Shown in pieces: positions 36,038 to 47,000 of a stretch of 64,000 bases of DNA (positions are counted from its first letter, which is position 1; each line of letters starts with the position of its first letter). A program made the position numbers and the translations under genes. The notes under the pieces were generated by a model, which worked only from the letters and a program-made list of their open reading frames with translations, ran no database searches and had not been told where the DNA came from. This DNA is from DATJGS01 sp035494735 (GTDB lineage Bacteria > Eisenbacteria > RBG-16-71-46), in contig DATJGS010000010.1 of assembly GCA_035494735.1 (NCBI GenBank), positions 238,356 to 302,355 on the forward strand, in the 5' to 3' direction.

Positions 36038-36952
36038 TCATCCTTCGGCCGGGACGGCTCCGGCGGCCAGCCGGCGGCGCGTTTCCGCCACGTCGGCGGC
36101 GATGGCCTGACGCAGCGGCTCCGGACCCTCGAACGTGCGTTCCTCGCGCAGCCAGTCGGCCAGCTCGACCTCCAGCACGCGCCCGACCAGTTCGCCGGAC
36201 CAGTCGATCAGGTGAGCCTCGACCACGAGGACGCGGCCCCCGAACGTGGGCCGCGTGCCGAGCGACAGGGCGGTCGGCACCCGCTCGGCGGCGCCGTCGA
36301 TGCGCGACCAGGCCGCGTAGACGCCGAGCACGGGCATGAATTTCTCCTCGTGGAGCCGCAGATTCGCCGTCGGGAAGCCGAGCGTCCGGCCGATCGCCTC
36401 GCCGTGCACGACCGTGCCCGCGAGCGAGTAGCGGCGCCCGAGCAGGCGGGCCGCCTCGGCGACGCGGCCGGCGCTCAACGCCTCGCGGATGCGCGTGCTG
36501 CTGATCGGCGCGCCCTCGAGAATGCGCAGGGGCACCGCCTCGACCGCGAACCCGTCGCGCTCGCCCATGCGCGTCAGGTACGCGACGTCGCCCGCGCGTT
36601 TGTGGCCGAGCGCGAAGTTCTCGCCGACGACGAGCGCGCCGAGGTGATGGCGCTCGACGAGGTAGCGCCCGACGAACGCCTCCGGTGACAGCGAGGCCAT
36701 TTCGCGCGTGAACGGCAGCACGTCGAACGCGTCGACGCCGAGGGCCAGCAGCCGCTCGCGCTTCTCGTTGAGCGGCGTGAGCGGGGCCTGCGCCACGAAC
36801 GCGCGCGCCAGCACGACATCGGGATGCGGATCGAAGCTGACGACGACGCACCGCCCGCCGCTCGCGCGCGCCCGGCCGAGCGCCGCGCCGAGGATGTCGC
36901 GATGGCCGAGGTGCAGCCCGTCGAACACGCCGACGGCGACGGACTGGCTCAT
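36038..36952 (-). CDS. ribF: bifunctional riboflavin kinase/FAD synthetase
   Basis: 304 aa from ATG 36952, overlapping the truB stop (ATGA). The N-terminal FMN adenylyltransferase domain has VAVGVFDGLHLGHRDIL (the HxGH-type site), VVSFDPHP and ALVVGENFALGHKRAGDVAY, then EGAPISSTRIREALSAGRV. The C-terminal kinase domain has GTVVHGEAIGRTLGFPTANL, GVYAAWSRI and ALSLGTRPTFGG. It makes FMN and then FAD from riboflavin in the cytoplasm. Its position after truB is the classic one. Confidence 0.96.
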   Translation of the reverse strand: MSQSVAVGVFDGLHLGHRDILGAALGRARASGGRCVVVSFDPHPDVVLARAFVAQAPLTPLNEKRERLLALGVDAFDVLPFTREMASLSPEAFVGRYLVERHHLGALVVGENFALGHKRAGDVAYLTRMGERDGFAVEAVPLRILEGAPISSTRIREALSAGRVAEAARLLGRRYSLAGTVVHGEAIGRTLGFPTANLRLHEEKFMPVLGVYAAWSRIDGAAERVPTALSLGTRPTFGGRVLVVEAHLIDWSGELVGRVLEVELADWLREERTFEGPEPLRQAIAADVAETRRRLAAGAVPAEG

Positions 36953-37998
36953 GCCTCCGGCCTTTCCGCCTCGGGCCCCCGCTCGTCGCGACCGTCGCGC
37001 ACCGCCCAGGGCAGCAGCACGTGCGGGCACACGCGGACCGCCTCGGACCCATCGGGCTCCGCGACCAGCTCGCCGAGCCCGAGCACACGGCCGTCGCGCT
37101 CGCCGATCACCACGGAACGCGGGCCGGCGCCGCGCGGCGCGGACCCGGCGCGCGCCGCGGGCAGCACGGGCCGGCGGCCGAAGCCCAGCTCGCGCGCCTC
37201 GTCCGGCTCCAGCGTCACGGCCGGCAGGTGGTGGAGCGCGGCGTCGAGCGCGAGTCCGCCCGCGGCCCACGTGCGCTCGGCCGGCCCTTCGATGATGTCG
37301 CGCAGCGCGACCGCGCGCTCGAGCCCGAATGGCTCGCTGCGCAGGCGCCGCAGCGCGGTCAGCGCGGCGCCCGAACCCAGCGCGCGGCCAAGATCGTGGG
37401 CCAGCGTGCGCACGTACGTGCCCCCCGAGCAGCGCACGCGGAAGCGCGCCTCGGGCAGCGCGATCGACAGCCATTCCCACGACACGACGCGCACCGGGCG
37501 CGGGGCGCGGTCCACCGTCACGCCGCGCCGCGCGAGTCGGTACAGGCGCTCGCCGCCGACCTTGAGCGCGGACACCATGGGCGGCACCTGCTGGAGTTCG
37601 CCGACGAACGCGGCTGTGGCCTCGCGCAGCGCGCGCTCGTCGAACGCGACCGGCGGGCGCTCCAGCACGTCGCCCTCGGCGTCCTGCGTGGACGTGACGA
37701 GGCCGAAGCGCAGCGTGGCCTCGTACGTCTTCTCGCCGCCCTGCCACACGGCGATGCAGCGCGTCGCCGCGCCGGTCGCGACGAGCAGGAGTCCGCTCGC
37801 CCCGGGATCCAGCGTGCCCAGATGCCCGGCGCCCGGCACTCGCAGTCGGCGACGCACCTCGTCGACCACGTCGTGGGACGTCACGCCGACGGGCTTGTCG
37901 ACGGCGAGCAATCCGTGGGACCAGGGCGCGACGTCGACGCGGGCGGCACGGCGCGCGCCCGGACCACCGGCGCCCGGTGTCGGCCGCGCCGCGCTCAA
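36949..37998 (-). CDS. truB: tRNA pseudouridine(55) synthase
   Basis: 349 aa from TTG 37998, which overlaps the TGA of rbfA (TTGA). Catalytic Asp in GHLGTLDPGASGLLLVATG; other TruB blocks are LLAVDKPVGVTSHDVVDEVR, KTYEATLRFGLVTSTQDAEG, QQVPPMVSALKVGGERLYR and RVRCSGGTYVRTLAHDLGRA. It converts U55 of tRNA to pseudouridine. The first 25 residues are a basic, Ala/Gly-rich extension beyond the usual start. The C-terminal extension is a PUA-like part. It is translationally coupled on both sides. Confidence 0.96.
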   Translation of the reverse strand: MSAARPTPGAGGPGARRAARVDVAPWSHGLLAVDKPVGVTSHDVVDEVRRRLRVPGAGHLGTLDPGASGLLLVATGAATRCIAVWQGGEKTYEATLRFGLVTSTQDAEGDVLERPPVAFDERALREATAAFVGELQQVPPMVSALKVGGERLYRLARRGVTVDRAPRPVRVVSWEWLSIALPEARFRVRCSGGTYVRTLAHDLGRALGSGAALTALRRLRSEPFGLERAVALRDIIEGPAERTWAAGGLALDAALHHLPAVTLEPDEARELGFGRRPVLPAARAGSAPRGAGPRSVVIGERDGRVLGLGELVAEPDGSEAVRVCPHVLLPWAVRDGRDERGPEAERPEA

Positions 37999-38372
37999 GG
38001 GGCTTCGCCCTCGTCGTCCTCGATGACCTCGCCGTCGTGGAGACGGCGCAGGATCTCGTCGACCCGCGCGCCACGCTCGATCGAGGTGTCGATCTCGAAG
38101 CGCAGCTCGGGCACCTCGCGCAGTCCGAGCCGCGGCCCCAGCTCGCGGCGCACGTAGCCGGCCGCGCTCTGCAGCGTGTGCATCGAGCGATCGCGGTCCG
38201 GACCCTCGGCCAGCATGCTCACGTACACCTTGGCCGAGGACAGGTCGTGCGTGACCTCGACGTCGGTCACGCTGACCATGGTCGACAGGCGTGGGTCGCG
38301 CAGCTTGTTCTGCAGGATGTCGGCGATCTCGCGGCGCATCAGGTGCGCGACGCGCTCGGGCCTGATTCTCAT
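37995..38372 (-). CDS. rbfA: ribosome-binding factor A
   Basis: 125 aa from ATG 38372, overlapping the stop of the ylxP-like gene (ATGA). RbfA features are VAHLMRREIADILQNKLRDP, STMVSVTDVEVTHDLSSAKV, YVSMLAEGPDRD, and the helix AAGYVRRELGPRLGLREVPE, ending with an acidic tail. It is a KH-fold factor for 30S maturation. It is followed by truB with overlapping codons. Confidence 0.95.
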   Translation of the reverse strand: MRIRPERVAHLMRREIADILQNKLRDPRLSTMVSVTDVEVTHDLSSAKVYVSMLAEGPDRDRSMHTLQSAAGYVRRELGPRLGLREVPELRFEIDTSIERGARVDEILRRLHDGEVIEDDEGEAP

Positions 38373-38650
38373 GCGAATTGCTCCTGCCAGTCGAGCAGCT
38401 CGGCCCCGGGTGTGGATTCCACGAGCCGGCGCACGGCCTGCAGTTGCTCGAGGGCGTGCCCCTGCTCCCCCGACACCACCGCCACCCCGAGCGCGGCGCG
38501 CTGCCACAGGTCCTGGTGGTCGACTTCGGCCACCGCGGCGTGGAAGCGCTCGCGAATCCGGTCCTTGAGGCTGCGCACGACCTGGCGCTTGTCCTTCAGC
38601 GAGCGTGCGGCGGGAACGTGCAGCTCGATGCGCACGATGCCCACGAACAT
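38369..38650 (-). CDS. YlxP-like DUF503 protein
   Basis: 93 aa, typical for the family. MFVGIVRIELHVPAARSLKD and KRQVVRSLKDRIRERFHAAV are the conserved DUF503 blocks; AEVDHQDLWQRAALGVAVVS follows. The gene lies between infB and rbfA in many bacteria, as here, and members are thought to assist ribosome assembly. GGAGGG precedes the ATG. It is separated from infB by 84 bp and overlaps rbfA by ATGA. Confidence 0.93.
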   Translation of the reverse strand: MFVGIVRIELHVPAARSLKDKRQVVRSLKDRIRERFHAAVAEVDHQDLWQRAALGVAVVSGEQGHALEQLQAVRRLVESTPGAELLDWQEQFA

Positions 38651-38734
38651 GGGGCCCTCCGCGACGGCGCCCGGTTCAGGACCTTCGAGCGGCGGGGCGC
38701 CGCCGGACTTCCCGCGACCGCGAACTCTGCGTGT

Positions 38735-41037
38735 CTACAACGTGCGGGCGAATTCCTCGATCTCGAACGCTTCGATCACGTCGCCCACCTTGACGTCGTT
38801 CATGCCGTCGAGCGCGATGCCGCACTCGAAGCCCGTCGACACCTCGCGGACGTCGTCCTTGAAGCGCTTGAGCGAGCCGATGCGGCCCGACCACACGGTC
38901 TGACCGTCGCGCAGCAGACGCACCTTCGCGGTGCGCGGCACGGTGCCGGACGTGATCATGCAGCCCGCGACGGTGCCGGCCTTCGACAGCTTGAACACCT
39001 CGCGGATCTCCGCGGCGCCGAGCACGTTCTCGCGCAGTTCGGGCTTGAGCAATCCCTCGAGCGCCTGCTTCACGTCCTCGACCGCCTTGTAGATGATGTC
39101 GTACAGGCGGATCTCGACCTTCTCGCGATCGGCCACCTCGCGCACGCGCGCGTCCGGGCGCACGTGGAAGCCCACGATGATCGCGCTCGAAGCCGCCGCC
39201 AGCAGCACGTCGGACTCCGCGATCTGGCCCACCGCCTGGCGGATGATGTGGATCTTCACTTCGTCGTTGCTGAGCTTCGTGAGCGATTCCGCGAGCGCCT
39301 CGACGGAGCCGTCCACGTCGCCCTTGATGACGAGGCGCAGTTCGGTGATCTCGCCCTGCGCCATCCGTGAATGGAATTCCGTCAGCGAGATCGACTTCGC
39401 GGCGCGGAACTCGTGCTCGCGGTGCAGCGCCGCGCGCTTGCCCGCGATCTCGCGCGCCTCGCGCTCGTCGATGAACGCCGTGAACAGGTCGCCGGCCGCC
39501 GGCGTGCCGCTCCAGCCCAGGACTTCGGCCGGCGTCGACGGACCGGCGGACTTCATCTGCCGCCCGCGCTCGTCGAACATGGCGCGCACGCGCCCCGAAT
39601 GCTGGCCGGCCGCGAACGCGTCGCCGACGCGCAGCGTGCCCGACTGCACGAGCACGCTCACGACCACGCCGCGCCCCTGCTCGACGCGCGCTTCGAGCAC
39701 GACGCCGCGCGCGCGGCGCGAGCCGTCGGCCTTCAGGTCGAGGAGGTCCGCGACGAGGAGGATCATCTCCAGCAGCTTGCTGACGTTCGTGCCCTTCTTG
39801 GCCGAGATCTCGACGCACACGTTCTTGCCGCCGAACTCCTCGACCACGACGCCGTGGTTCGCGAGCTCGGTCTTGATGCGCAGCGGATCCGCGGCCGGCA
39901 GATCGATCTTGTTGATCGCGACGACGATGGGCACGCCCGCCGCCTTCGCGTGGTCGATGGCCTCGACCGTCTGCGGCATGACGCGGTCGTCCGCGGCCAC
40001 GACGAGCACGACGATGTCCGTGACCTGGGCGCCGCGGGCACGCATGGCGGTGAACGCCTCGTGGCCCGGCGTGTCCAGGAAGCAGATCTTGCGCCCGCCC
40101 TCCAGCTCGACGTCGTAAGCGCCGATGTGCTGCGTGATGCCGCCCGACTCGCCGGCGATGACGTTCGTCTTGCGCACGTAGTCGAGCAGCGACGTCTTGC
40201 CGTGGTCAACGTGGCCCATCACCGTGACGACCGGCGCGCGCGCCGCCAGATGCTCGGGGGTTTCCTGCTCCTCGACCTCGGCGCCGTCCTCGCTGCCGTA
40301 GTCGCTCACGAACTCCACTCCGAAGCCGAACTCATCGGCGACGGTCTGAATCGAGTCCTTGTCGAGGCGCTTGTTGATCGTGGCCATCAACCCCAGGCGC
40401 ATGCACGTGGCGATGACTTCCTGCGGCTTGACCTCCATCAGGTTCGCGAGCTCGGCCACGGTGATGAATTCGGTGGCGCGAATGACTTTCGATTCCTCGA
40501 CGGCGACGTCGCCGCTCTCGTCGTCACGGCGGCGATGGCGCCGGCGCTGTCCGCCCTGGTCGAGGCTCGCCAGCGTCTTGCGCACGTTCTCGATGACCAG
40601 TTTCTCGTCGACCGCCTTCTTCTTCTTGCGGTCGCGGCGGCGCATGCCGCGCGGCTCGGCCGGACGCGACAGTCCCGAAGGACGCGCGCTGGCCGCCGGC
40701 ACGGAAGGCGCCGGCGCGCCGGACGGGCGCGGCGCCACGGGCGCCTGCGCGGGCCGGGCGGCGGCGGCGGCCGCGGCGGCGGCGGCGGCGCGAGCGCGCT
40801 CGTCACGCACGCGCTGGACTTCGAGGTCGTGCTTGCGCGCCTCTTCCTCGCGGACGGTCTTCTTCTCCTGCGCCATCTCGGCCTGGATCTTCTCGACGGT
40901 CTCGGGCAGCAACGTGCTCATGTGGTTCTTCACGTCGACGCCGAGCCGCTTGACGATCTGCAGGACCGCCTCGCTGGACATGCCGAGATCCTTCGCGACT
41001 TCGTAAACACGCGGCTTCTTGGCCGCGGGTGTCTTCG

Positions 41038-41041
<4 letters not shown>
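38735..41041 (-). CDS. infB: translation initiation factor IF-2
   Basis: 768 aa from GTG 41041, overlapping the nusA stop (GTGA) with GGAGG 4 nt upstream. The N-terminal IF2_N motif VYEVAKDLGMSSEAVLQIVK is followed by an Ala/Pro-rich linker. The GTPase domain carries G1 GHVDHGKTS (about residue 275), G2 GGITQHIGAY, G3 DTPGHEAF and G4 NKID. The rest contains the beta-barrel domains II and IV, ending near DVKVGDVIEAFEIEEFART. It places initiator tRNA on the 30S subunit. The N-terminal part is short compared with E. coli IF-2. Confidence 0.98.
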
Positions 41042-42441
<1,400 letters not shown>

Positions 42442-42442
42442 C

Positions 42443-42940
42443 TCAACCCTCCCCGCGGGCGGCCGTGCGATGACGCACGCCTTCCCACGGATCGACGACC
42501 AGGCGCGTCGACTTGACGTCGCCCCACTCGAACCAGTGCTCCTGGCCGTCCTCCAAGCGAATGCCCACCCGGCTGTCGTCCGGACCGAGCAACTCGCCCT
42601 CGTAATTGCGTTTTTGGTCGCGCGGCTCGCGCAACGTCAACGTGACCTTGCGGCCACGGAACCGGTCCACCGCTTCCAGCGTGCGGATGGGTCGATCCAG
42701 GCCCGGCGAACTCACCTCGAGGTGATAGCTCCCGGCGAGGATCTGGTTCATGTCCAGACAATCCGCCAGACGGCGGCTGAAGATCCCACAGTCCCCGACC
42801 GTGATGCCGCCCGGCTTGTCGAGCAGCACGCGGACGGCTCGATGCCGGCCCTGGACGGAAAACTCGACGTCCACGACTTCGTAGCCCGCCTCCTCGGCCA
42901 GAGGCAGGGCCAGCAGTCGAACTTCTTCTCGGACTTCCAA
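42443..42940 (-). CDS. rimP: ribosome maturation factor RimP
   Basis: 165 aa from TTG 42940, preceded by GGAG at 8 nt; this fits the usual RimP length. An in-frame ATG at 43003 would add 21 unlikely residues (CGQEWGRRDHSVFCP) and lies in a weak -10-like sequence. RimP blocks are AEEAGYEVVDVEFSVQGRHR, VRVLLDKPGGITVGDCGIFS and LEVSSPGLDRPIRTLEAVDR. It is needed for 30S subunit maturation. It heads the rimP-nusA-infB operon. The 87 bp upstream probably hold the promoter; the best candidate (TTGCCC with TAATGT, 17 bp) is weak. Confidence 0.93.
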   Translation of the reverse strand: MEVREEVRLLALPLAEEAGYEVVDVEFSVQGRHRAVRVLLDKPGGITVGDCGIFSRRLADCLDMNQILAGSYHLEVSSPGLDRPIRTLEAVDRFRGRKVTLTLREPRDQKRNYEGELLGPDDSRVGIRLEDGQEHWFEWGDVKSTRLVVDPWEGVRHRTAARGEG

Positions 42941-43090
42941 TTTGCGCTCCGGGCGGGGACAAAAAACGGAGTGGTCGCGCCTGCCCCACTCCTGCCCGCA
43001 CATTACATAAGGTAGAGGATCGGGGCAAGCGCAAAACCCGCCGCCCGATGGCCCCTCGGCTCGGGAAACGGCCTGCCCTGCGGGGACCGT

Positions 43091-44032
43091 CTAGGGCGTT
43101 GCCAGGGGGCTGGAATAGACCAGCCAGGCCGCCACCCGGGACACTTCGGCCAGGCTCGCCGGGGAGACCCGATCCGGCAGGTCGAGGTGCGTGTGCCACG
43201 CCGGGTAGTCGAAGTCCACCACGTCGATCGCCGGGATCCCGGCCTCGAGCAGCCGCATGTGATCGTCGGTCAGGGTGAAGCGCGGCGTCGGCAGGAACCC
43301 TCGGCCGCCGGTGGCCTTCGCCCCCTCCAGCACCAGGTCGACGAGGTTCGATGCGTGTTCGACCGATTGGGTCTCGGGCTGGATGTCGAGGTCGCGGTCC
43401 CCGACCATGTCGAACACGAACGCCGCGGTCGGCCGTTGCGCCGCGGCCTCGCCGGTGACGCGCCGCGCGTACGCGCGCGCGCCGAGGCAGAACTCTCCGG
43501 GCGCCTCCGCGCGGCCCTGGTCCTCGCCGTCCACGAACACCAGATCCACGGCGACGCGCGGCGGCCGCCGGTGCAGCAGCTCGGCGACTTCGAGCAGCAC
43601 GGCGACGCCCGAAGCGCCGTCGTTCGCGCCGGGGACGGGATCGAGGCGGAACGTCGAGTCCGGATCCTGGTCCGACCACGGGCGCGAGTCCCAGTGCGCG
43701 ACGAGCGCGATGCGCTTGCCCTGATCCGGCCCGTAATGGGCCACCAGGTTCGTCAGCTCGAGACGGTGGCCGGCCAGCGAATCGACGAACGCCTGGCGCG
43801 CGACGCGACCCCCCAGGCGCGCGCACTCGTTCGCGATCCACTCGGCGATCGCGGCGTGGCCGGGGCGTCCCGGAATGCGCGGCCCGGCTTCCACCTGATG
43901 CACGACGCGGGCGTGGGCGCGGGCGCCGTCCACCTCGAAGCGCGGCGCGCACGCCGCGGGGGCCGCGAGCAGCGCGAGCCCGAGGCCGATCCAGCGCGCG
44001 GCGCCGCCGAGGTCAGAACGTGAACTGGGCAC
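43091..44032 (-). CDS. M28-family, glutaminyl-peptide cyclotransferase-like enzyme
   Basis: 313 aa, GTG start. N-terminal hydrophobic segment (RWIGLGLALLAAPAACA) is a signal peptide or lipoprotein signal with an imperfect lipobox. Zinc-site residues of the M28 fold are visible: IALVAHWDSRPWSDQDPDST, GANDGASGVAVLLEVAEL, LVFVDGEDQG, FDMVGDRDLDI and DYPAWHTHLDLPDRVSPASL. The HWDSRPW, GAND, DGEDQG and WHTHLDLPD set is that of bacterial type II glutaminyl cyclases, which convert N-terminal Gln of exported proteins to pyroglutamate; an aminopeptidase role is the alternative. Its start lies 20 nt inside the sprA gene, so the pair is co-translated. Confidence 0.82.
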   Translation of the reverse strand: MPSSRSDLGGAARWIGLGLALLAAPAACAPRFEVDGARAHARVVHQVEAGPRIPGRPGHAAIAEWIANECARLGGRVARQAFVDSLAGHRLELTNLVAHYGPDQGKRIALVAHWDSRPWSDQDPDSTFRLDPVPGANDGASGVAVLLEVAELLHRRPPRVAVDLVFVDGEDQGRAEAPGEFCLGARAYARRVTGEAAAQRPTAAFVFDMVGDRDLDIQPETQSVEHASNLVDLVLEGAKATGGRGFLPTPRFTLTDDHMRLLEAGIPAIDVVDFDYPAWHTHLDLPDRVSPASLAEVSRVAAWLVYSSPLATP

Positions 44033-47000
44033 GCAGCTCGACGCGCACGTTGCGCCTCACGATGCTGGTCTGCAGGTCGCGATTCTGGCCGAACCCGAGC
44101 GACACGTTGCCGGTGACGTTGCTGCTGAAGCCATAGGAGCCCGTGCCGTTGACCGACAGTCGATCCTGCCCGATCGGCGCCTGCACGCGGGCGACCCCGT
44201 CGCGCCGTGTCTCGCCGGTGCGCCGCTGATAGTCGGCGGACAGCCCGAGGTTCACGGTCGTTTTCACGACGCTCTGCTTGCCGAGGATGTTCACCTTCTG
44301 CCCCTGAGTGTACGTGCGATTCAGGCCGAGGCTGACTTGCGAGTTGCGATCGGTCGTCACCGAGTGCCCGAACTGGAAATCCTCGCGCAATGTCACGCGG
44401 CGTTCGATCTTGAGCGAGGCCCGCGTGCCGTTCTTGAGCGCGCCGTCGACGTCGAGCGGATGCAGCACGCTGCTCGTGGCCGTCGCGTAGGGATCGGCGC
44501 TGTTGCGGTAGTCGCTCTCGCGCGACCGATTGTAGCTCGTCGTGAGCCTCGGGTCCTTGAACAGGCGGTCGAGACCGATGGCGTGGGCCAGGCGCCCGTA
44601 GTCCATGTCCAGGTCGGGGAACCGCGTCTGGATCGTGCGGCCCACGTCGTCGTTCGTGTTCGAGCGCTGCCAGATGTACTCGCCGCGCGTCCCGAGCGAC
44701 GCGCCGAGGGCAAGCGCGAGCCGCGTGCGCATGGCGCCGCGCGCGTTCGAATTCTTCGTCGACTGGTTGCCGAACTGCACGCCGATGCGCGGCTCGCCGA
44801 TGCCGGGATCACTCACGAGTCCGAGCAGGTAGATCGGATTCGGATTCCCGGTGATGCGCGAGTAGCTGCTGGAATTGCCGAACGACGCCTCGGCGTTGAG
44901 GCTGCCGAGCCGCGACAACAGGGACTTGGCGCGGAACGGAGACGCGCGTGGCACGGGCGTCGTGTCGTTCGGCGCGCGCACGGCGGGGCGCGCGGCCTGC
45001 GTCGCGAGCGCGTCGAACGGCAGCAGCCACGTCATGGTGGCGCCCTGGGAGTTCGAGATCGACTTCACGCTCAGGTCGGCCGACAGCTCCGGTCCGTTGC
45101 CCTGGCCGTAGCCCGAGTTCCAGTTCAACGCCGGGCGCAGCCAGCGGCTGCCCTTCGTGAACGAGTAGTGCGAGTCGAAGCTCTGCCGCCAGCTCACGAG
45201 GCGCCCGAAGTTGATGAAGCCAAGGCTCTGATTCAGGTTGTCCGCCAGCGTCAGGTTGCGCACGCCCTCGACGTGATGGTGCAGCAGGTCGAACGGCCGC
45301 GTGTCCGCGCCGAAATTGATGAGCGCCGTCCGGCCCTTCGTCAGGTTGCGCAGCACGAGCGATCCGGTCGAGTCGCGCAGTCGGTCGTACGTGCGGCTCT
45401 CGGTCGTCAGGATCTGATAGTTCCAGTAGAAGCGCTCGGGCAACGGATAGATCTTCAGCTTCGTGCCCGGCAAGGCGAGCGTCATGAGGTTGCGCGGCGC
45501 GATGCCGTAGTTCACGACCCCGCCCAGGCTCGTGCTCGTGTCGACCGTGCTGGGATTGCGCGAGATCGTCTGTGAGCGGTTGATGCTGCCCGTGAAGCCG
45601 CCGAGCGTGTAGCGCAGGAACGGATTCGAACGGTCGCTCCACGTGCGCTGGTAGCTGCTGCTCCAGCTCTGCGTCTCGCTGCGTGTCTCACTCGCGTCGG
45701 CGGCCGCGCCGAGACGCACGACGTCGTCGCCGGCCGTGAAGCGCGGCTTGCTGGAGGTCGTCGCGTAACCGTAGCCCACGGGCAGGACGATGCCCGTCCC
45801 CTCGAAGAAGCGGTGCAGGTCGAGCCCGCTGTTGAAGTTCAACTGGCTCGTGCTCGAGCCCTGCCCGCGCGTTTCACCCACGCTCAGGAAGTCCGCGTCG
45901 CGCGAGTTGTACGTCATGTTGTACGACATCAGGTTCGCGAACCGGCCGTTCACGAGGAAGCGCTGCGCGTGGCCCACGTCCTTCTGGACGTCGATGGCGC
46001 GCAGTTCGTCGAACCACAACTGACCGCGCTCGAACGTGCGCGCGGCGTTCGTGTGCAGGTTGATGACGCCGATCGAGATGCGCCGGACGCGCGTGAACGA
46101 CGGTCGGCCCTTGACCGTGTACAGCTCGCCCGGGTTCGCCCCCGGCACCTGGTACAGGATCGGGTCGACCTTCGGGAAATTCGACGCCTGCTTGAGATTC
46201 GCCAGGTCGGTCAACTTGAGCTGGATCTCGTGCCAGTCCACGGTGCCGACGCGTTGCGGCAGCGGCGCGCGGTACTCGTAGTAGCTGCCGCCGACTTCGT
46301 CGGACGCGAAGCGCACGAAGTACGCCAGCGAGTCGGCGACGGGATCGTAGCCCGGAACGCCGAAACCGGTCGCGAACCAGTCGAGCTTGCCGTAGCGCGT
46401 GTAGTCCTCGTCGATCGAGAACGTCTTGAACGCCTCGAGCGACTGGCCCGGGTTCAGCCGCGTGAATTCGAGCGCGAGCGACTGCTCGCGGCGCGTGACG
46501 CCCTGGTTGCCGTTGCGCGTCTCGCCCGGATCGAATGGCGGCACGTAGACGTCGGCGTTGTCCAGCGTGTTCACCGAGTTCAGTGTCACCGTCGTGCCGG
46601 CGGCCTGGACCGAGTCCGGCAGGTTCTGCGCCTGCCACCGGCTGCCCACGATCTCGAGCGAGCCGAGCATGAGGATGGGCTTGACCAGCGCGTGGTTCTC
46701 GTCCTGGGCGTTCGTGACGAGACGTACGCTGTCGGGCTGCGGATCGGGATTGATCACGCCTTCGAGCCACACGCGGACGTGCTGGGCCAGCGTCAGGTCG
46801 GGCAGACCGAACGCGATGCGCAGCGAATCCGTGAGCGGAATGCGGTAGCGACGCCAACCGTTGTCGCTCGTCACGTTCGTGTTCCCGGGATAGTCGCGCT
46901 GCACATCGGTCTGCAGGTACGGGCTCGCCGCGTCGCCCAGGTCGATCGTGTATTCGAAGTAGTCCTCGCGCGTCTCCAGATTGCCGTTGAGGTTGAGGTC

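Noticed and set aside
43001..43003. ATG 43003 as the rimP start
   Set aside because: It adds 21 residues not typical of RimP and lies in a weak -10-like sequence; TTG 42940 fits the family length better. Not fully excluded.
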